Assembly: GCA_041392855.1 (NCBI GenBank)
Contig: JAWKLD010000001.1
Span: 1,226,001-1,290,000 of the forward strand
Source of the DNA: Flavipsychrobacter sp.
Lineage (GTDB): Bacteria; Bacteroidota; Bacteroidia; Chitinophagales; Chitinophagaceae
Length of the DNA stretch: 64,000 bases
Direction: 5' to 3'
Made by a program: the position numbers and the translations under genes. Position 1 is the first letter of the stretch. The number at the start of each line of letters is the position of its first letter. The notes under the pieces were generated by a model. That model did not search any database, was not told the DNA's origin, and saw only the letters and a list, made by a program, of their open reading frames with translations. Positions 17,485-26,809 of this stretch are shown in pieces.

Positions 17485-18890
17485 AGCCCCAACCCTATCT
17501 CATCATGTTGTCGTGGTATCTCTACGTCTAAAAAACCTTTTCTTATCAATCTGTTCTTAAAGGCTATTTGATTCTCGTACTCACCATGTACGAGGAACAC
17601 CTTTTTCACCTGTTGAGGATCTTGACAAGATAGCCATTGAGACAAGTCGTCATAGTCAGCATGTGCACTCATGCTTTCAATAACACCTACTTCTGCCTTT
17701 ACAGCATGTTGTATACCATATATGGTCACATGCTCTTCTCCGCGCCTAAGCCTAGCACCCAAAGAGTGCGGTTCGCAATACCCTACAATTAGAATTGTAT
17801 TGTCGGCATCGCCTATACTATTGAGTATATGATGCTTTACTCTACCAGCCTCTGCCATACCTGATGCTGAAATAATAACACAAGGCTCATCATTATAATT
17901 CAACCTTTTGGACTCGTCCACATTTTCAATAAAATGCAGCCCCTTGAAATCGAAGACGTCATCATCTTTTTCCAATAGTGCTCTTACATGGCTATTAAAG
18001 CATTCAGGGTGTCTTTTGATAATATTAGTAGCTTCAACAGACAATGGACTGTCAACATAATACTTGAGGTTAGGCAATCGTCGTTCTAGCTCCAACCTAT
18101 TGAGCATATACAATAGCTCCTGTGTCCTACCCACACTAAATGCAGGGATAATGAGCTTCCCCTTTTTCTTAAGGCAAGTATGTTCTATATGATGTAATAG
18201 ATCGTCCGTTGCAGGAGCTACAAGGTCATGCAACTTATTACCATAGGTCGACTCCATGATGATATAGTCTGCTTGAGGAAAATCTTGTGGTGAACGAAGT
18301 ATCATATCTCTATATCTACCTATATCTCCACTAAAGGCTAAGCGAACCTCTGTACCATTTTCCTTTAGCTTTAGGTTAACTGCAGCACTACCTAATATGT
18401 GCCCACAGTCTGTATACAAAAGCTCAATGCCTTCTTCTATTTTATATGGTGTATCATAATCAATGGTATGTATCAGGTCAAAAACCTCCAAAACATCTGC
18501 CTCAGTATATAAAGGCTCTACCTTTTCTCGTCCTTGCCTATCTCTTATTTTATTGATATGTCTTACATCAGCTTCTTGTATATAAGCAGAATCTCGGAGC
18601 AAAATTTGCAACAACCCAAGAGTTGCCGTAGTACAGTATATAACACCCTTATACCCTTCTTTAACCAAACGTGGTAAAAGTCCTATGTGGTCAATATGCG
18701 CATGAGAAATAATAACATGATCGATCTCCAGAGGGTCAAAACCCCATTCACTATTCAGCGTAAGGGTTTCTTTACCCATACCTTGAAAAAGACCACAGTC
18801 CAGTAATATTTTTCTTTTAGGATTATTTAGATGTACTATGTGTTTTGAACCAGTAACCGTGCGTGCTGCTCCGTGAAAAGAAATCTTCAT
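17481..18890 (-). CDS. Metallo-beta-lactamase/beta-CASP RNA-processing nuclease
   Basis: A 469-residue protein with the MBL metal site HAHIDH (His63, His65, Asp67, His68), SGDIGRYRD as the later Asp motif, a beta-CASP insert (about 210-370, with IIPAFSVGRTQELLY and VIISASGMAEAGRVKHHI) and the C-terminal RMMBL part with MSAHADYDDL and VFLVHGEYE. This is the CPSF73/YSH1-like group of RNA-specificity MBL enzymes. RNA cleavage is likely; the substrate is unknown. It ends in a 4-bp convergent overlap with kup. Confidence 0.88.
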   Translation of the reverse strand: MKISFHGAARTVTGSKHIVHLNNPKRKILLDCGLFQGMGKETLTLNSEWGFDPLEIDHVIISHAHIDHIGLLPRLVKEGYKGVIYCTTATLGLLQILLRDSAYIQEADVRHINKIRDRQGREKVEPLYTEADVLEVFDLIHTIDYDTPYKIEEGIELLYTDCGHILGSAAVNLKLKENGTEVRLAFSGDIGRYRDMILRSPQDFPQADYIIMESTYGNKLHDLVAPATDDLLHHIEHTCLKKKGKLIIPAFSVGRTQELLYMLNRLELERRLPNLKYYVDSPLSVEATNIIKRHPECFNSHVRALLEKDDDVFDFKGLHFIENVDESKRLNYNDEPCVIISASGMAEAGRVKHHILNSIGDADNTILIVGYCEPHSLGARLRRGEEHVTIYGIQHAVKAEVGVIESMSAHADYDDLSQWLSCQDPQQVKKVFLVHGEYENQIAFKNRLIRKGFLDVEIPRQHDEIGLGL

Positions 18891-18986
18891 GAATACTCAA
18901 TTATATGCTTGTACTAAAGTACATAATATAGCTGCATGATAACCTAAGTTTTAGAACTCTTTTATTGATATATTTATGCCTCGGTT

Positions 18987-19541
18987 ATGATAACAAAGTT
19001 TAAGCAGTGGTTTTCCTCACTACCTAAAATAGTAAGGCAGTTTCTAATAAAAGCTATCATCGTACTACTTGTTTGGCAAGTGTCTTATATCTTTTTATTA
19101 GAACCTAAACGTGTTATCGATATCCCCCTCACCGCTTTTGTTGCTGATAATACCGTAATGGTGCTTTCCCAATTTTACGATAACGTAAGTACCATACCAA
19201 CACGTACAGGTGAAGAAGTGATTATTAACGGCAGACATGCAATAGGCATTGCAGATGGCTGTAACGGACTAGCTTTGTTTGTTGTTTATCTAGGGTTCAT
19301 CCTTTGCTTTCCCGTGCAAAAGAAAAGGCTTTTTCTGTATTGTACAGTAGGACTATTGATCATTCACATTTTAAACATTGCCCGTGTCAGCGGTTTGGCC
19401 TATATCAATATCACCTTCCCCGACTATATGGACTTTGCCCACCATTACCTGTTTAAAATAATGGTATATGGAGGTATATTTTATCTATGGTATTTATATA
19501 CCAAACCATTTCTACATTCCGTAAAAACCAAAGAGAGCTGA
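18987..19541 (+). CDS. Exosortase (XrtX-like transpeptidase of the exosortase/archaeosortase family)
   Basis: A 184-residue membrane protein with about five hydrophobic helices. The catalytic triad residues are visible in their usual settings: Cys92 in DGCNGLALF, Arg133 in NIARVSGLAYIN and His152/153 in FAHHYLFK. It is short like the Bacteroidota single-domain exosortases (XrtF, XrtX). The family cleaves C-terminal sorting tripartite tails and attaches exported proteins to the envelope. A small membrane protein follows after 1 bp and is surely its partner. No substrate with a recognisable exosortase tail was found in the window. Confidence 0.85.
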   Translation: MITKFKQWFSSLPKIVRQFLIKAIIVLLVWQVSYIFLLEPKRVIDIPLTAFVADNTVMVLSQFYDNVSTIPTRTGEEVIINGRHAIGIADGCNGLALFVVYLGFILCFPVQKKRLFLYCTVGLLIIHILNIARVSGLAYINITFPDYMDFAHHYLFKIMVYGGIFYLWYLYTKPFLHSVKTKES

Positions 19542-19542
19542 T

Positions 19543-19935
19543 ATGTTAGGCGACAAGAGGTTTTGGATAACATGGATACTTATAGTTATTGTATGTTGGG
19601 TAGATTATAACTATCTCAATGAAACCGAGTTTCACAAAACACTGGATGAGCGTTTAAGGCAATCACTACATATACTTATCTATGCTGTTGTTGTTGCCAT
19701 AGGTTATTATTACTATAGAGCCTATGATACTACGTGGCCAAAGTATTTATGGCTTATCAGCTATGTAGCAGGTTTGTTGATCTATTTCATAGGAGGCTTT
19801 GTAGATATATTTTTCCTAGACCTCACATTACAACAAAAAAATCATTTTGGTGCTGTAAGACTATTCTTTTCCAGTCCTATCCCCCTTACGGTAATATATA
19901 TGATGCATCGATTATCGATGGTAAACAATGACTAA
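19543..19935 (+). CDS. Exosortase-associated small membrane protein
   Basis: A 130-residue protein with hydrophobic helices at about 7-20, 42-58, 68-88 and 105-122. It starts one base after the exosortase stop, so the two are translationally coupled. Similar small partners follow XrtF and XrtX in Bacteroidota; their function is not established. No motif other than the helices is seen. A strong hairpin terminator closes the pair. Confidence 0.75.
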   Translation: MLGDKRFWITWILIVIVCWVDYNYLNETEFHKTLDERLRQSLHILIYAVVVAIGYYYYRAYDTTWPKYLWLISYVAGLLIYFIGGFVDIFFLDLTLQQKNHFGAVRLFFSSPIPLTVIYMMHRLSMVNND

Positions 19936-19946
19936 AAAAAGTTTAT

Positions 19947-19979
19947 AAAAAAAGCACCGGAAATACCGGTGCTTTTTTA
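19947..19979. terminator. Bidirectional terminator between the exosortase pair and the parvulin gene
   Basis: AGCACCGG and CCGGTGCT form a GC-rich stem with an AAATA loop, flanked by A and T runs on both sides, so it can stop transcripts from both directions. Confidence 0.9.
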
Positions 19980-19994
19980 TTCTGGAACCTTTGG

Positions 19995-21944
19995 CTATTT
20001 AACCATAGATTTAAATTCTTCTTCATTAACCTTCACAGGATATTTATCACGTAGTTTCTTATTCCATTTGCTCTCTAAATACTCTTGGTAGTCTGCTACA
20101 ACGTATCCTCTAGCCTCTTCCAAAGTTTTATTGGTAGGAGCATCAAACTTCTCGCTTGCAACAGCAACAACGTAAGAACCATCAGCATTTTTAATTGCTT
20201 TTGTTGGTTTGTTTGGTGTTATGTCAGCAAATGTAAAATCCGTAATAGTTTTAAACTCGTAATAGCCTCTTTCTATTAATACACCATCAGGCATATCTTC
20301 ACCATTAACTGCTTTAAGCACATCCTCATCCGTTACATTTTTCTTAGCTAATGCTTTCAGGCCTTTCTTCAATGCCTCATCGTTCTTGAACTTATATTGT
20401 GCGCCTCTAAAACCAGCATCCCATTTATACTTATCTGTATTGCGATAGTAGAATGCCTTCAAGCCAACAGAATCTTTAGAGGCTCTGCCCCATACATTAC
20501 GATCCATCAATTCAAATAACATGATACCATCTCTATACTCATCCATTAAGGCTTTGAAGTCAGGATGTTCTTCTACCAAGTTGTGCTCTTCCACATCTTG
20601 AACAACTGTACGTATATAGTGCTTATATACATCAGTAACAAAACGATCAACAGGCCCCATTATTCTTCCTCTTGTTAACGAGAAAGCATAAGTTGCAAGA
20701 TCACTCTGTAAATACTTCTTACCCTTAACTTCAAAAACAGGCTTGTTAAACGAAGCAAAATCACTCACCTCAAAAGTTTGATTATTATCACCTATTTTCT
20801 TTACGATAGCATCAAGGTTCTCCTCATATCCTTTAAAGTTGTTTTTCTCCTTTATTGCATTGAAGAATATTTCTTTGGCAAGGTCAGAACGAGAATCATT
20901 ATCTACTTTTTTCTTGATCTGTCCTTTCATATCCTCATAAGACTTAAGAGGATATTTTTGTATCAACTTAATGATATGGAAACCATAGTCTGTTTGTACC
21001 GGCTCTGATATGTCACCAGGATTTTTTAATGCAAAAGCAGCTTTCTCAAATACAGGAACCATATTACCTGTACCAAACTTATCCAGCTCCCCTTTATTGT
21101 CTTTTGAGAATTTATCTTCAGAATACTTGGTTACCATATCTTCAAAGCTGGCACCTTTCTTCATCTCTGCTTTTATCTTCTTTATTTTTTCTTTAGCCTC
21201 AGCAATACCTTCTTCACCTTTAGACTTAGGAGTAGTTAGTAGTATCTGTGCTACTTTTATTTCTCCCATACTTTTTCTTCTGTCTAGCACTTTTAGTAAG
21301 TGATAGCCAAAACGAGTACGAAATGGTTTAGACACCGTACCTACAGGAGTATTATATGCTACATTTTCGAAATCATAAACAGTTTGTAGTGCTGTAATAT
21401 AACCGATGTCTCCACCGTTAATGTTCGATCCTTTATCCTCAGAATACTTTTTAGCCATTTCGCCAAAGTCTGCCTTTTTCTTTACTAGTGCATTGTACAC
21501 ACTGTCTATTTGGGCATATGGCTTAACGGTATCAGCAGATGTAGCTGTGGGTGCAGATAATATCAAAATATGCGCAACTCTTATATCTTCTGACATGCGA
21601 TCATAAGCTTCCTTGTATAGCTTTTCTGATATCTGCTCATCAGTAAGATAGTTTTTAGCGAGCTGCTTACGGTAGTTATTAAGCTCGCTCTCTATGTTAG
21701 CCATTGTATCTAAATGAGCTTCTTCCGCCTCTTTCACTTTCATACGAAAAAGTGAATAAAGCTCTAGATACTCTCTTAAAGCTTTCTCTGAATAGTCAGG
21801 CTTCTTATTGATGCTGTTTTTCTCGTAAATACGTAGAAAGTCTTTTTTGTCAACAGGGTTTTTCCCGTAGTGGAACAATGTTTGTGCCCACCCGCTGGTA
21901 ATAGTAGTAGCTGTAATGAAACAGGTAAAAAATAGCTTACGCAT
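19995..21944 (-). CDS. Parvulin-type peptidyl-prolyl isomerase with two PpiC domains (SurA-like)
   Basis: A 649-residue exported protein with a signal peptide ending near GWAQ (about 21). After a helical N-terminal part come two rotamase domains: the first starts near RVAHILILSAP (about 125), with YSEDKGSNINGGDIGYI; the second near IKVAQILLTTPK (about 235), with YSEDKFSKDNKGELDKFG and TDYGFHIIKLI. The C-terminal third is a helical chaperone-like region. It likely folds outer-membrane proteins in the periplasm. It is the last gene after two thioredoxin-like paralogues, 25 bp apart. Confidence 0.9.
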   Translation of the reverse strand: MRKLFFTCFITATTITSGWAQTLFHYGKNPVDKKDFLRIYEKNSINKKPDYSEKALREYLELYSLFRMKVKEAEEAHLDTMANIESELNNYRKQLAKNYLTDEQISEKLYKEAYDRMSEDIRVAHILILSAPTATSADTVKPYAQIDSVYNALVKKKADFGEMAKKYSEDKGSNINGGDIGYITALQTVYDFENVAYNTPVGTVSKPFRTRFGYHLLKVLDRRKSMGEIKVAQILLTTPKSKGEEGIAEAKEKIKKIKAEMKKGASFEDMVTKYSEDKFSKDNKGELDKFGTGNMVPVFEKAAFALKNPGDISEPVQTDYGFHIIKLIQKYPLKSYEDMKGQIKKKVDNDSRSDLAKEIFFNAIKEKNNFKGYEENLDAIVKKIGDNNQTFEVSDFASFNKPVFEVKGKKYLQSDLATYAFSLTRGRIMGPVDRFVTDVYKHYIRTVVQDVEEHNLVEEHPDFKALMDEYRDGIMLFELMDRNVWGRASKDSVGLKAFYYRNTDKYKWDAGFRGAQYKFKNDEALKKGLKALAKKNVTDEDVLKAVNGEDMPDGVLIERGYYEFKTITDFTFADITPNKPTKAIKNADGSYVVAVASEKFDAPTNKTLEEARGYVVADYQEYLESKWNKKLRDKYPVKVNEEEFKSMVK

Positions 21945-21969
21945 TCTTCTAGGTTTTTATTTAATATGA

Positions 21970-23418
21970 TTAGCTCTTATTATTTTTCTTTTGGCGTTCC
22001 ACCATCTTTATTACTTCTAAGATATTAGTATGGTCGATTCTTTTACCTCTAATGATCTTCTTTTCGTCCAGCAAATATAAAACAGGTGTACTATATATGT
22101 CGTAATCAGCCCTAAATCTTGTTTTTCTTTCAGGATCATGAACGTGGATCCAGTCTTCAAGGCCTTTTTCCTTGATTACTTTCTTCCAAGTATCCATATC
22201 ACTGTCCGTTCTCACGCCATATATTTTTACTCCTTTCCCTTTAAGCTCTGCTTTATAAACAGAATCTAATTTAGGAACTTCTTCCAAACAATGCCCACAT
22301 TCCGGAGACCAAAACACTAAAAGTGTATATGGTGCTTCTATTGCATGTAACGATTGGTCTTTACCATTAATATCCGGCATCTTTAACTCAGGTGCTATAT
22401 TACCGATAACATTAGGTGCTATCTTATGTGCTCTATCTATATATTTAGCCAAGTCTTCAGGAGACAACCATGTAGCATCGCCTTTCATATAATAGTTCTC
22501 TACCAAGTATACAAATACAGCATCCATACCCATCACTTTACTTTGCTCAGCATTCTTGGTCAACCAGTACAAAGTGTATTTGAACAGTTCCTTGCTACCT
22601 CTAGCCTTTTCAAGTAGCATGTCAGATTCTTTAATAACACTATCTTCCATTTGTAATACCAAGTCGTTCATATACTGGTTGAGACGACCATCATAGATAG
22701 GTGTATTGATCAATCTATCATCACTAAACACAAAATCATCCCAGTAGTGCTCTTTGTAATATCTATAGCCAAATGTAGAATCATTAGTACCATCTGGCAG
22801 AGTATGTGGACCTTCAGGTACCACAGGCACTGTCAATGCTCTGAAAATATTGGTCAGTAATGTATTTGGATACTTCTTAATATAATCGTTCCTATAGTCT
22901 ACTAATTTCTTACCAAGTACTTTAAACTCATCATTTAAAGCAGCTGTATCTTTTGCTGTTTTCGCAGTTTCCAGCTTTTTCCTTAGCGCCATTTGTTTTT
23001 CACCATAGCCTTTTAAATAACTAACGTAAGTAACAAAACGCTCATTTTCAGGTGAGTTTTTAAAAGTAACACCATCAGGAGCATCTTTTGCTGAAGCCGT
23101 GATAGACATATCTGTTCCATTATGCATCAAGAACTCGAAATATGTTTTCTTATCAGATAGTAATATCATGTAGATACCACCTAGTACTTCTTCATCGCTT
23201 TGTAAGATTGCTTCTCCTTTCTTATCTAATCTTGCCGAATCGGTCTTATAGATAGTGGGTAGCGGCTTACCAAAGTAGTGTACGATGTAAACCATCGTAT
23301 CCGACACATCGGTAAGTTTTAGTTTAATACGATAACCGTCTTTAACTCCTTTTGCTGTCGCATCAGGCGAAATACCAATTAACAGTATTGCTATTATACT
23401 TAGTATAAGTTTTTGCAT
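21970..23418 (-). CDS. DUF5106/thioredoxin-like (TlpA-type) exported protein, copy 1
   Basis: A 482-residue protein with a signal peptide (to about 22), an N-terminal beta-rich DUF4369-like part (about 25-120), a helical DUF5106-like middle (about 130-330) and a C-terminal TlpA thioredoxin fold with the active site FWSPECGHCLEEVP (CGHC) and the cis-Pro segment STPVLYLLD. It is likely a periplasmic or surface-attached thiol oxidoreductase. The neighbouring gene is a same-length paralogue with about half of the residues identical by eye. The parvulin gene follows after 25 bp. Confidence 0.85.
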   Translation of the reverse strand: MQKLILSIIAILLIGISPDATAKGVKDGYRIKLKLTDVSDTMVYIVHYFGKPLPTIYKTDSARLDKKGEAILQSDEEVLGGIYMILLSDKKTYFEFLMHNGTDMSITASAKDAPDGVTFKNSPENERFVTYVSYLKGYGEKQMALRKKLETAKTAKDTAALNDEFKVLGKKLVDYRNDYIKKYPNTLLTNIFRALTVPVVPEGPHTLPDGTNDSTFGYRYYKEHYWDDFVFSDDRLINTPIYDGRLNQYMNDLVLQMEDSVIKESDMLLEKARGSKELFKYTLYWLTKNAEQSKVMGMDAVFVYLVENYYMKGDATWLSPEDLAKYIDRAHKIAPNVIGNIAPELKMPDINGKDQSLHAIEAPYTLLVFWSPECGHCLEEVPKLDSVYKAELKGKGVKIYGVRTDSDMDTWKKVIKEKGLEDWIHVHDPERKTRFRADYDIYSTPVLYLLDEKKIIRGKRIDHTNILEVIKMVERQKKNNKS

Positions 23419-23441
23419 CTAATATGTATTTATGATAATAT

Positions 23442-24866
23442 TTATTTCCTTTCTTCCATTTCTATTACTTGTCCTATAGTAGTATGGTCAAGGTTTTTAC
23501 CTATGATCACCTTCTTTTCGTCGAGCAAATATACACGAGGCGTGCCGTATATATCATACTGTGATTTATAGGGTGATTTTTTATCAGGGTCGTATACGTT
23601 GGTCCAATGGTCTAAGTTCAGCTTTTTAAGCTGCTCTTTCCATTTCACTGCCTGATCTCTATCTACATTAACAGCATACACCTTTACACCTTTATCCTTC
23701 AATACTGCTTTGTATACAGAATCTATTCTTGGCACTTCTTCTAAACAATGCCCACATGTAGGTGACCAAAATACGATCAAAGTATATTTGGCTTCTACAC
23801 CATATAATGACTTAAAGTTACTGTCTACATCTCTCATGGTTAATGGAGGTGCCAAATTACCTATCATGTTTGGCGCTATAGACTTATACCTATCAATATA
23901 CTTTTGTAGCGTGCCAGGGTTTAGCCAAAACGCATCCCCCTTCATGTAGTACTTTTCTATAAAGTGGGCAAAAGCAGCATCCAAACCCATTACGTCACTT
24001 TTCTGTGTATACTCACTAGTGAGCCAATGTAATGTGTATTTAAAGACCTCTTTGCTCGCTCTGGCTTTTGCCAGAAGCTTATCTCCTTCATAAATAACAC
24101 TATCTGCCAAAGGCATGGATACGTTATTAAAGAAATATTGCAATTTACTCTCATAAATAGGTGTGTAGATCAATCTTTCATCCGAGAAATCAAACCCATC
24201 CCAATAGTGCTCTTTGTAATAGCGGAAGGCAAACATAGAATCCACACTACCATCTTCGTTATAATGAGGTCCTTTAGGTGCCTCAGGCACTAGCAATGCA
24301 CTAGAGATATTGGCCAATAATGTTTTAGGGTATTTCTTGATATAGTCTACACGATATTGATTAAGACCATCATTAATGGCTTTTGCCTTATCGTATATGT
24401 TATTACTATCCGCTTGTGTTTTAGCTGTACTAAGCTGTTGTTGTAATTGCTGTTGCCCTTCCCCTACTTGTGTCAAGTAATTGACATAGTCGTTAAATCT
24501 CTTATTTTCTTCTGAGTTCTTAAACTTTACTTCCTTGGGCAGTTTTGAAGCCGTAGCAGTGATACTGAAATCATCTCCATTGTCTAATAGAAACTCAAAA
24601 TAGGTAGCGTTATCGTCCAGTACCATTAAATAGATTCCGCCTGTTATCTTTTCTGTACTGTTGAAGGTCGCCACTCCTTTGTCATCCAACTGGGCAGAGT
24701 CTACCCTATATATGGTAGGCAGGGGTTTACCATAGTAACTGGCCAAATACACTTTATGATTGGCCTTATCATTAAACTTAAGTTGAATTTTGTAACCGTC
24801 TTGCCCTGCATAAGCATTATTGGCAATACCTGCCAATACTAGTAGGGTCAGCATTATATATCTCAT
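23442..24866 (-). CDS. DUF5106/thioredoxin-like (TlpA-type) exported protein, copy 2
   Basis: A tandem paralogue of the next gene, with the same three-part plan and active site FWSPTCGHCLEEVP (CGHC), then GTPRVYLLDEKK. The ATG at 24866 gives a normal signal peptide (MRYIMLTLLVLAGIANNAYA) and 474 residues; an ATG at 24890 would add eight residues (MLPSRILV) and cannot be excluded. Conserved blocks shared by the copies include GKPLPTIY, RYYKEHYWD and WLT. A TAnnTTTG box lies upstream at 24938-24945, so the three-gene unit starts here. Confidence 0.84.
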   Translation of the reverse strand: MRYIMLTLLVLAGIANNAYAGQDGYKIQLKFNDKANHKVYLASYYGKPLPTIYRVDSAQLDDKGVATFNSTEKITGGIYLMVLDDNATYFEFLLDNGDDFSITATASKLPKEVKFKNSEENKRFNDYVNYLTQVGEGQQQLQQQLSTAKTQADSNNIYDKAKAINDGLNQYRVDYIKKYPKTLLANISSALLVPEAPKGPHYNEDGSVDSMFAFRYYKEHYWDGFDFSDERLIYTPIYESKLQYFFNNVSMPLADSVIYEGDKLLAKARASKEVFKYTLHWLTSEYTQKSDVMGLDAAFAHFIEKYYMKGDAFWLNPGTLQKYIDRYKSIAPNMIGNLAPPLTMRDVDSNFKSLYGVEAKYTLIVFWSPTCGHCLEEVPRIDSVYKAVLKDKGVKVYAVNVDRDQAVKWKEQLKKLNLDHWTNVYDPDKKSPYKSQYDIYGTPRVYLLDEKKVIIGKNLDHTTIGQVIEMEERK

Positions 24867-24937
24867 AACCAGAATCCGTGAAGGTAACATTTATATACTA
24901 TCTATTACACTGATAGCTATACTATCGTTCTAACTCC

Positions 24938-24945
24938 CAAATTTA
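24938..24945 (-). promoter_or_regulatory. Promoter -7 box for the thioredoxin/parvulin unit
   Basis: TAAATTTG on the minus strand matches TAnnTTTG, 71 bp before the preferred ATG at 24866. Confidence 0.4.
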
Positions 24946-24980
24946 AAACATATAGACGCTTATTGATGCTAAAACAGTTG

Positions 24981-24988
24981 TAAATTTG
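24981..24988 (+). promoter_or_regulatory. Promoter -7 box for rlmD
   Basis: TAAATTTG matches TAnnTTTG, 32 bp before the TTG start. A TTG at 24963-24965 is closer than the usual -33 spacing. Confidence 0.4.
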
Positions 24989-25020
24989 CTGCTTCTTTAA
25001 CTAAATACTAACATTAACCA

Positions 25021-26433
25021 TTGGCTAGAAAAAAGAGAAAACCGTTAGAAAATATAAAAATTGAGCGTTATGCTGCTGAAGGGAAAAGTATAGCTCAGCT
25101 GGAAGATGGCAAAGTACTCTTTGTAGCCAATGCCATACCTGGCGATGTGGTGAATGTAGCGGTAATAAAGAACAAGAAGAACTGGGCAGAAGGAAAAATA
25201 CTACAATTGGTAACTCCGTCAGAAGAACGAGTAGACCATTTTTGTGAACATTTTGGTGTGTGTGGTGGCTGCAAATGGCAAATGCTACCCTACAACCAAC
25301 AGTTAATATACAAGCAACAGCAGGTTGCCGACCAGCTATCTCGTATTGGCAATGTAGCACTACCTGAAATATTACCCATACTAGGCAGCCCCAAAGAGCG
25401 CTTTTATAGAAACAAATTGGAATTTACTTTCTGTATACACAGATATAGAACTACAGAAGAACTAAAAGCCGCCGGAGATGCGAAGCTTCCATTAGAACCA
25501 GCACTTGGTTTTCATGCCCCGGGCTTTTTTGATAAAGTGGTAGAGGTCAATAAATGTCACTTACAAGAAGAGCCTACCAACAAACTTTTAGACCTCTTAC
25601 ACGAATACACACAGAAACATAACCTTAGGTACTACGACTTTAAGTCGCATAGTGGCTGGCTAAGAAATATTGTAATACGAGTAGCCAGAACAGGAGAAGT
25701 GTTGATCAACCTAGTTATACAACACGAAGATGAAGCAGCAAGAAAGGCTTTACTGGACCATCTATTAGCTAATATCCCTGAAATAACTACCCTACACTAT
25801 ACCATCAACCCTAAAGTGAACGATAGTCTTCATGACCTTGATGTAGAACTATATCATGGCAAGGGCTATATCGAAGAGACTCTTGAAGATTTCCGTTTTA
25901 AGATATCTCCGAAGTCTTTCTTCCAAACTAATACCTACCAAGCAGAAAACCTTTATAAAGTAGTAAGAAATTTTGCAGGTTTTACAGGAGAAGAAGTGCT
26001 TTACGACCTCTATTGTGGCACGGGTAGCATTGGCATATTCTGTTCTAAATCAGCCAAAAAGGTAATAGGTATTGAAGTAGTAGAAGATGCGGTGAAGGAT
26101 GCCTATGAGAATGCCAAGATGAACAATATTGAACATTGCCAGTTTTATGCGGGGGATGTTGCTAAAATATGTACGGATGAGTTCTTTGAAGAACATGGCA
26201 GACCAGACATCATCATTACCGACCCGCCGAGAGCTGGCATGCACGAGTCATTAGTAGAGCAATTACTAAAGATGAAGGCGCCTAAGGTGGTATATGTAAG
26301 TTGCAACCCTGCCACACAGGCAAGAGACCTGCAATTATTGGATAGTGCCTACAAGATCACTAAAATTCAACCAGTAGACATGTTCCCTCATACACACCAT
26401 ATAGAAAATGTGGTATTGTTAGAACTTAAATAA
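25021..26433 (+). CDS. rlmD: 23S rRNA (uracil-5)-methyltransferase, RlmD/RumA family
   Basis: A 470-residue enzyme starting at TTG (25021). An N-terminal TRAM domain (about 10-65) is followed by the Fe-S ligands Cys75, Cys81, Cys84 (CEHFGVCGGC) and Cys179. The AdoMet fold shows YDLYCGTGSIGIF, and the catalytic cysteine is Cys428 in YVSCNPATQARD. The family makes m5U in 23S rRNA; RlmD (position 1939) is the likeliest, but RlmC-type specificity cannot be excluded by eye. DUF1272 follows 4 bp later. Confidence 0.9.
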   Translation: MARKKRKPLENIKIERYAAEGKSIAQLEDGKVLFVANAIPGDVVNVAVIKNKKNWAEGKILQLVTPSEERVDHFCEHFGVCGGCKWQMLPYNQQLIYKQQQVADQLSRIGNVALPEILPILGSPKERFYRNKLEFTFCIHRYRTTEELKAAGDAKLPLEPALGFHAPGFFDKVVEVNKCHLQEEPTNKLLDLLHEYTQKHNLRYYDFKSHSGWLRNIVIRVARTGEVLINLVIQHEDEAARKALLDHLLANIPEITTLHYTINPKVNDSLHDLDVELYHGKGYIEETLEDFRFKISPKSFFQTNTYQAENLYKVVRNFAGFTGEEVLYDLYCGTGSIGIFCSKSAKKVIGIEVVEDAVKDAYENAKMNNIEHCQFYAGDVAKICTDEFFEEHGRPDIIITDPPRAGMHESLVEQLLKMKAPKVVYVSCNPATQARDLQLLDSAYKITKIQPVDMFPHTHHIENVVLLELK

Positions 26434-26437
26434 ACTT

Positions 26438-26731
26438 ATGCTAGAGCTAAGACCTATATGTGAAAACTGCGCTAAGGCATTACCGCCCAACTCTACCGAA
26501 GCTATGATATGTACATACGAATGTACCTTTTGTAAAGACTGTGTGGAGGACGTGTTACACAACGTATGTCCCAACTGTGATGGTGGCAACTTTAGTCCTA
26601 GACCTATAAGGGTAAAGTCTCAGCTACAAAAAGACCCTGCCGCTACTGTAGAAAAACATAGACCTGTAGATATAGAGAAGCATAATGAACTTTTGAGTAG
26701 GAGACGAAATGTACCACCAGAACTTAGGTAA
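26438..26731 (+). CDS. DUF1272 zinc-ribbon-like small protein
   Basis: A 97-residue protein whose first 60 residues carry the DUF1272 pattern: LELRPICENCAKALPP, then CTYECTFCKDC and VCPNCDGG. The four CxxC-like pairs suggest two zinc sites. The rest is a charged tail ending in a basic RRRNVPPELR. The function is unknown. It is 4 bp after rlmD and is followed by a perfect 13-bp hairpin. Confidence 0.85.
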   Translation: MLELRPICENCAKALPPNSTEAMICTYECTFCKDCVEDVLHNVCPNCDGGNFSPRPIRVKSQLQKDPAATVEKHRPVDIEKHNELLSRRRNVPPELR

Positions 26732-26760
26732 TAATATTCTATCCTACTATCAATAGAACT

Positions 26761-26792
26761 AAATAGGTAATGCTTATGCATTACCTATTTTC
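26761..26792. terminator. Hairpin terminator after the DUF1272 gene
   Basis: AAATAGGTAATGC and GCATTACCTATTT (26761-26773 and 26778-26790) make a perfect 13-bp stem with a 4-base loop. The T-run on the + strand is short, so termination strength is uncertain. Confidence 0.65.
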
Positions 26793-26809
26793 GTTAAAAT
26801 ATATACCTA

